NCBI GenBank assembly: GCA_024244665.1
Contig: JAAEOI010000214.1
Location: 1 to 36,337, forward strand
DNA length: 36,337 nt
Reading direction: 5' to 3'
Origin: Bacteroidota bacterium
Lineage (GTDB): Bacteria; Bacteroidota; Bacteroidia; Bacteroidales; GCA-2748055
This document shows positions 32,764-36,337 of this stretch, piece after piece; positions within the stretch are counted from its first letter, which is position 1, and every line of letters begins with the position of its first letter. The position numbers and the translations under genes are program-made. The notes beneath the pieces are model-generated. The model ran no database searches. It was not told where the DNA came from and worked only from the letters and a program-made list of their open reading frames with translations.

Positions 32764-33981
32764 ATGAAACCAGCAATTAAATTGACTGCCTCACTCCTCC
32801 TTTTAAGCCTCCTTTCTGCAGGCTGCAATCAGGAAGTTGACCCGGTCTTTGACTATAACCTCAAATCGGCCAAAGTAATCGAGACCAACAACAACTTCGG
32901 CCTCGAACTTCTGAAGAGCGTTTTTGAGAATGACGACGAGCCCAATATTATGATCTCCCCAGCCTCTGTAAGTATAGCGCTCGGCATGACATACAACGGG
33001 GCGGAGACCACCACGATGGATGCTTTCGAAGAGGTGCTCAACTATGAAGGACTTACCCGGGAGGAGGCCAATGAGATCACCAGAGAGCTGATCAAAGTAC
33101 TGGTCACCAACACAAAAGGGAACCTGCTGGAAATCGCTAACTCCATATGGCACGATGAAGAATTCCCGGTGAAACAGGAATTTATCGACCTCAACACTAA
33201 CTACTATGATGCACGGGTAAAGGAGCTGGATTTCAGCAAATCCACCGCGGTCAGTACAATCAACAACTGGGTCAGCAGTAAAACCCATGAAAAGATCGAT
33301 GAGATTATAGATAGTATTGATCCCAGTACCATGATGATCCTGATCAATGCCATATATTTTAATTGTGTCTGGAAGGTGGAATTTGATCCAAAAGACACAT
33401 ACGATGCCCCCTTCTACACCGAAACCGGAACAAAATTCGGAGTTGTGGATATGATGCAACTGGAGAGTACCTTCAATGTGGCCTGGGCCGACAATTTCAG
33501 AGCCGTGGAGCTGCCTTACAAAAACAACAAATTCAGTATGTTTCTCTTCCTTCCCGACGAAGGCACCACCGTAGACGACCTGGTTCAGGAGCTGGACGGG
33601 GAGACCTGGAACCAGTGGCGGGAGAGTTTCTCAGAAGTAAAAGATTATGAAATCGAGTTGCCCAGGTTCGAATTTGAATTCGGCCGTTCCCTGAAGGAGG
33701 ACCTGAAAGCCATGGGCCTGGAGGTGGCGTTCACCGACTATGCCGACTTCTCCGGGATAAGCGACATTAGCCTTCTTATCTCCGATGTGATCCACAAAAC
33801 CTACATTAAGGTGAACGAAGAGGGCACCGAAGCAGCTGCAGTCACAGCCGTCATCATGGATGTCACCTCAGCCGGACCCGGCTCCATCCTGCGCTTTGAC
33901 CGCCCCTTCCTCTTTGCCATCACCGAGAACAGCAGCAAGTCGATCCTGTTCATGGGGAAAGTCAGTGAACCATCTTATTAG
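32764..33981 (+). CDS. Serpin-family protease inhibitor, lipoprotein
   Basis: 405 residues from ATG 32764 (MKPAIKLTASLLLLSLLSAGC); an upstream ATG at 32668 in the same frame would bury this signal. The lipobox LSAGC gives lipidated Cys21. The serpin fold is complete: NIMISPASVSIALGMTYNGA, the shutter and breach strands, LINAIYFNCVWKVEFDP, and the hinge beginning at Glu352, EEGTEAAAVTAV, followed by FDRPFLFAITENSSKSILFMGKV. The small residues of the hinge predict an inhibitory serpin. Counting from P17 puts the scissile bond near Thr368-Ser369 (uncertain by a residue or two). It would trap host or competitor proteases at the cell surface or in the periplasm. Confidence 0.95.
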   Translation: MKPAIKLTASLLLLSLLSAGCNQEVDPVFDYNLKSAKVIETNNNFGLELLKSVFENDDEPNIMISPASVSIALGMTYNGAETTTMDAFEEVLNYEGLTREEANEITRELIKVLVTNTKGNLLEIANSIWHDEEFPVKQEFIDLNTNYYDARVKELDFSKSTAVSTINNWVSSKTHEKIDEIIDSIDPSTMMILINAIYFNCVWKVEFDPKDTYDAPFYTETGTKFGVVDMMQLESTFNVAWADNFRAVELPYKNNKFSMFLFLPDEGTTVDDLVQELDGETWNQWRESFSEVKDYEIELPRFEFEFGRSLKEDLKAMGLEVAFTDYADFSGISDISLLISDVIHKTYIKVNEEGTEAAAVTAVIMDVTSAGPGSILRFDRPFLFAITENSSKSILFMGKVSEPSY

Positions 33982-34033
33982 TACACGGTAGACAGTACAC
34001 AGTACTCAGTACACAGTACTCAGTGGGCAGTAC
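33981..34033. repeat. Short tandem repeat of AGTACACAGTACTC type
   Basis: Right after the serpin stop are two exact copies of AGTACACAGTACTC (33994-34021) flanked by imperfect ones (GTACACGGTAGAC, AGTGGGCAGTAC). It is a low-complexity spacer, too short and irregular for a CRISPR array. Confidence 0.7.
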
Positions 34034-34037
34034 TTAA

Positions 34038-34068
34038 AAAGAGCCGGTCGTATTGCAACCGGCTCTTT
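34038..34068. terminator. Intrinsic terminator between serpin and lpdA
   Basis: AAAGAGCCGGT (34038-34048) and ACCGGCTCTTT (34058-34068) form a perfect 11-bp stem with a 9-nt loop. The A/T ends allow termination in both directions, as expected between convergent genes. Confidence 0.85.
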
Positions 34069-34136
34069 CATTATAAACTTTCCTCGTTCACTCTTGCCTT
34101 TTTTCCTTCTTCCCCAATTACTGCTAGCGAGGCGAG

Positions 34137-35528
34137 CTATATATGTATCACCTCCCCATATGCTGCAGCTGCAGCTTCCATAACTGCTTCCGACATGGTG
34201 GGGTGCGGGTGGACCGCTTTGATAATCTCCTCACCTGTGGTCTCCAGTTTGCGGGCCACCACAAGTTCTGCTATCATCTCGGTTACATTAGCACCGATCA
34301 TATGGGCACCCAGCAGCTCTCCATATTTTGCATCAAAGACAAGTTTTACAAAACCATCCTTGGCTCCCGCGGCAGCTGCCTTTCCTGAAGCCGTGAAGGG
34401 AAACTTCCCAACCTTCAGCTCATAGCCTGCCTCTTTGGCTGCCTTTTCAGTCATTCCAACCGAAGCAACCTCCGGACTGGTATAGGTGCATCCGGGAATA
34501 TTGGAATAATCAACTGGCTGGGGAGTGTGTCCGGCAATTTTCTCCACACAGGTAATACCCTCGGCCGATGCCACATGGGCAAGGGCGGGACCCCCAACAA
34601 TGTCCCCGATGGCATATACACCATTCACATTGGTCCGGTAGTAGTCATCCACTTTCACCTTTCCTTTGTCCATCTCGATCTTCAGCTCCTCAAGACCGAT
34701 GTTCTCCACATTGGGAGCAACGCCAACCGCCGAAAGGACAATTTCTGCTTCCTCTTCAACCTCACCCTTGGGGGTTTTGATCTTCACCTTGCACAGCTTT
34801 CCTGATGTATCCACTGACTCCACAGACGAGGAGGTCATTACTTTCATTTTAGCCTTCTTGAAAGAACGCTCCAGCTGTTTGCATACCTCTTCATCTTCAA
34901 CGGGAACCACATTTGGAAGGAACTCCACCAGGGTTACTTTTGTCCCCATGGTATTGTAGAAATTGGCAAATTCACTGCCGATGGCTCCTGATCCAACCAC
35001 CACCATCGATTGGGGCAGTTTGGGCAGGGTCATGGCCTGGCGGTATCCGATGATCTTCTTTCCATCCTGTTTAAGGTTGGGAAGTTCTTTGGAGCGGGCT
35101 CCAGTGGCAAGAATGATATGGGCCGCTTTTACTTCGCTCTCCTTTCCATCCGCATCGGTAACAGCCACCACACCTGGCGACTTTAGCTTACCGCTTCCCT
35201 TTATAACTTCAATCTTATTTTTCTTGAAAAGGAACTCAATTCCCTTACTCATTCCATTGGCCACAGACCGGCTCCTCTCAACCACTTTTTCAAAATCGGG
35301 TGCCACCGATCCATCCAGCTTGATGCCATAGTCAGCCGCATGCAGGAAATACTCATATACCTGCGCACTCTTCAGCAGGGATTTGGTGGGAATACAGCCC
35401 CAGTTCAGGCAGATACCCCCAAGGGATTCACGTTCAACAACAGCTGTTTTCAATCCAAGCTGTGAAGCCCGGATGGCAGCCACGTAACCCCCGGGGCCAC
35501 TGCCAATAACGATCAGATCAAAGTTCAT
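34137..35528 (-). CDS. lpdA: Dihydrolipoamide dehydrogenase (E3)
   Basis: 463 residues. FAD-binding GSGPGGY at 10-15, redox-active disulfide Cys40/Cys45 in GGICLNWGCIPTKS, an NAD-binding VVGSGAIGSEFANF block, the second FAD motif (NGVYAIGDIVGGPALAHVAS) and the C-terminal His motif HPHPTMSEAV are all present. It reoxidises lipoamide of 2-oxoacid dehydrogenases or the glycine cleavage system, reducing NAD+. No E1/E2 or gcv gene is adjacent, so it is a stand-alone E3 shared by several complexes. The ATG at 35526-35528 is the standard start. Confidence 0.96.
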   Translation of the reverse strand: MNFDLIVIGSGPGGYVAAIRASQLGLKTAVVERESLGGICLNWGCIPTKSLLKSAQVYEYFLHAADYGIKLDGSVAPDFEKVVERSRSVANGMSKGIEFLFKKNKIEVIKGSGKLKSPGVVAVTDADGKESEVKAAHIILATGARSKELPNLKQDGKKIIGYRQAMTLPKLPQSMVVVGSGAIGSEFANFYNTMGTKVTLVEFLPNVVPVEDEEVCKQLERSFKKAKMKVMTSSSVESVDTSGKLCKVKIKTPKGEVEEEAEIVLSAVGVAPNVENIGLEELKIEMDKGKVKVDDYYRTNVNGVYAIGDIVGGPALAHVASAEGITCVEKIAGHTPQPVDYSNIPGCTYTSPEVASVGMTEKAAKEAGYELKVGKFPFTASGKAAAAGAKDGFVKLVFDAKYGELLGAHMIGANVTEMIAELVVARKLETTGEEIIKAVHPHPTMSEAVMEAAAAAYGEVIHI

Positions 35529-35604
35529 TTTACTTGTATATTAAAATTTGAAACCACGAATTTACGTGAATATAACAAGCAAAACAACTAAGGGTTTACA
35601 GGAA

Positions 35605-36337
35605 TCAATAATAATCTGACGGATTCATCTGAGATCCATCTTTCCTCACCTCGTAGTGAAGATGTGGACCGGTTGATTTACCAGTGTTTCCCACAGTGGC
35701 CACGAACTGACCTCTGGTCACTTTGTCGCCTTTTTTTACCTTGAATCCCTCCAGGTGAGCATAATGGCTTGTGTAACCCTCGCCATGCTCAATAATTATC
35801 AGGTTTCCCCAGCCTTCCAGTAATTCTGCAGTCTTTACCACACCTCCTGAAGCTGCATATACGCTGGTCCCCGCGGGGGCTCTGAAATCAATTCCCTGGT
35901 GGGTAACCTTCTTTTTGGAGATGGGGTGAATCATGGTCTTACCATATCCCCAGGTAATATTATCCCGGCACTCCTCGGGAAGCGGAAAAAGGGTAGGTAT
36001 CTCACCAACAGGTAAATTCTCTGAAACACCCGGAATCACTTCCAGAACTTTTACAGGGGTATTGGCAACCTGCTCAAATTCAGAATTTTGGAATGCAAGC
36101 AGCATCAGTGCGAAAACGGGAAGCACTGCAAGGTAATGCCATCTCTTATGGCTTTTGGTATGATGATTTGTTAACATGATGATTCGTTTTTTTATGGTTG
36201 AACTTTTAAAGTAGCTCGCGACTGCAGGGGAATACCGCCTGATTGTTTCATCCCTGAGACAGGCCAGGTAGCCGGCAAGGGCACCTGGTTCTCTCCGGGC
36301 CTGATCATCTGCGAGGTATTCATGATTCTCCCTGACC
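35605..36337 (-). CDS. M56-M23 fusion metallopeptidase (partial, runs off the window)
   Basis: The frame stays open from the stop at 35605 to the window edge. An ATG at 36177 exists, but the residues before it continue a known domain: NHEYLADDQARRE, then YSPAVASYFKSSTIKKRIIM, which is the C-terminal end of a BlaR1-type M56 membrane peptidase. A membrane helix follows (WHYLAVLPVFALMLLAF). After a 40-residue linker comes a complete M23 endopeptidase domain with HQGIDF (Zn His and Asp) and GPHLHYEV (catalytic and Zn His). So the gene encodes an M56 sensor-like peptidase whose periplasmic tail is a peptidoglycan endopeptidase. The N-terminal helices and the HExxH motif lie outside the window. A BlaI-type repressor gene would be expected upstream, beyond 36337. 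Confidence 0.85.
   Translation of the reverse strand, partial: VRENHEYLADDQARREPGALAGYLACLRDETIRRYSPAVASYFKSSTIKKRIIMLTNHHTKSHKRWHYLAVLPVFALMLLAFQNSEFEQVANTPVKVLEVIPGVSENLPVGEIPTLFPLPEECRDNITWGYGKTMIHPISKKKVTHQGIDFRAPAGTSVYAASGGVVKTAELLEGWGNLIIIEHGEGYTSHYAHLEGFKVKKGDKVTRGQFVATVGNTGKSTGPHLHYEVRKDGSQMNPSDYY

Noticed and set aside
33981..34033. CRISPR-like repeats after the serpin gene
   Set aside because: The units are about 14 nt, directly adjacent and imperfect, with no spacers and no cas genes.
35605..36177. A stand-alone 190-residue M23 peptidase starting at 36177
   Set aside because: The frame upstream of that ATG is open to the window edge and reads as M56 peptidase sequence.

Overview
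The window comes from a member of the Bacteroidota, probably a marine or anaerobic lineage close to Bacteroidales/Marinilabiliales. The signs are a SusC/SusD outer-membrane uptake pair, LytS/LytTR two-component proteins, SPOR-domain envelope proteins, a flotillin FloA/NfeD pair, a ClpS adaptor, an M56-M23 metallopeptidase, and repeated matches to the Bacteroidota promoter (TTG or TTTG, about 20 nt, then TAnnTTTG). It looks chromosomal: recA, miaA, smpB, uvrA, lpdA and a tRNA-Ser gene are spread along it. No phage, insertion sequence or CRISPR array was seen.

Left end (1-3.2 kb): a YefM/YoeB-type toxin-antitoxin pair sits between a 5'-truncated copy and an intact copy of a small cupin gene. 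Then come a small cysteine-containing lipoprotein, tRNA-Ser(GCU), and two tandem paralogous secreted proteins of unknown function. Region 3.2-7.7 kb is a signalling cluster: a soluble LytS-like kinase, a membrane LytS-like protein that has lost its phospho-accepting histidine, an intact membrane LytS-like kinase overlapping it, and a divergent LytTR response regulator. A 35-bp element is shared by the upstream regions of one secreted paralogue and the soluble kinase. A metallo-beta-lactamase-fold gene survives only as two fragments behind the regulator.

Region 7.7-14.2 kb carries susD- and susC-like genes, divergent from a sodium:solute symporter. From 14.2 to 15.2 kb there is no intact protein gene. 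It holds a glycosyltransferase fragment and, on the minus strand, what appears to be an independent RNA gene of about 520 nt. That RNA has a consensus promoter, many hairpins, a possible pseudoknot and an intrinsic terminator. I could not match it to RNase P RNA, tmRNA or SRP RNA, and it is the best candidate here for something undescribed.

Region 15.2-25.9 kb carries a secreted protein, clpS-nfeD-floA, a TPR/PD40/SPOR protein, a decayed bcp peroxiredoxin gene, recA, a 4-TM protein, miaA and smpB (divergent, with overlapping promoters), and two envelope proteins. Region 25.9-32.6 kb is a minus-strand run: an ECF sigma factor overlapping a membrane/beta-barrel partner, a lytic transglycosylase overlapping uvrA, and a LOG-family protein. 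The right end has a serpin lipoprotein, dihydrolipoamide dehydrogenase and an M56-M23 metallopeptidase that runs off the window.

At least four gene remnants (cupin, MBL-fold, glycosyltransferase, bcp) lie between healthy genes, so the chromosome is losing genes at several places. All assignments rest on reading the sequence; no database search was run.
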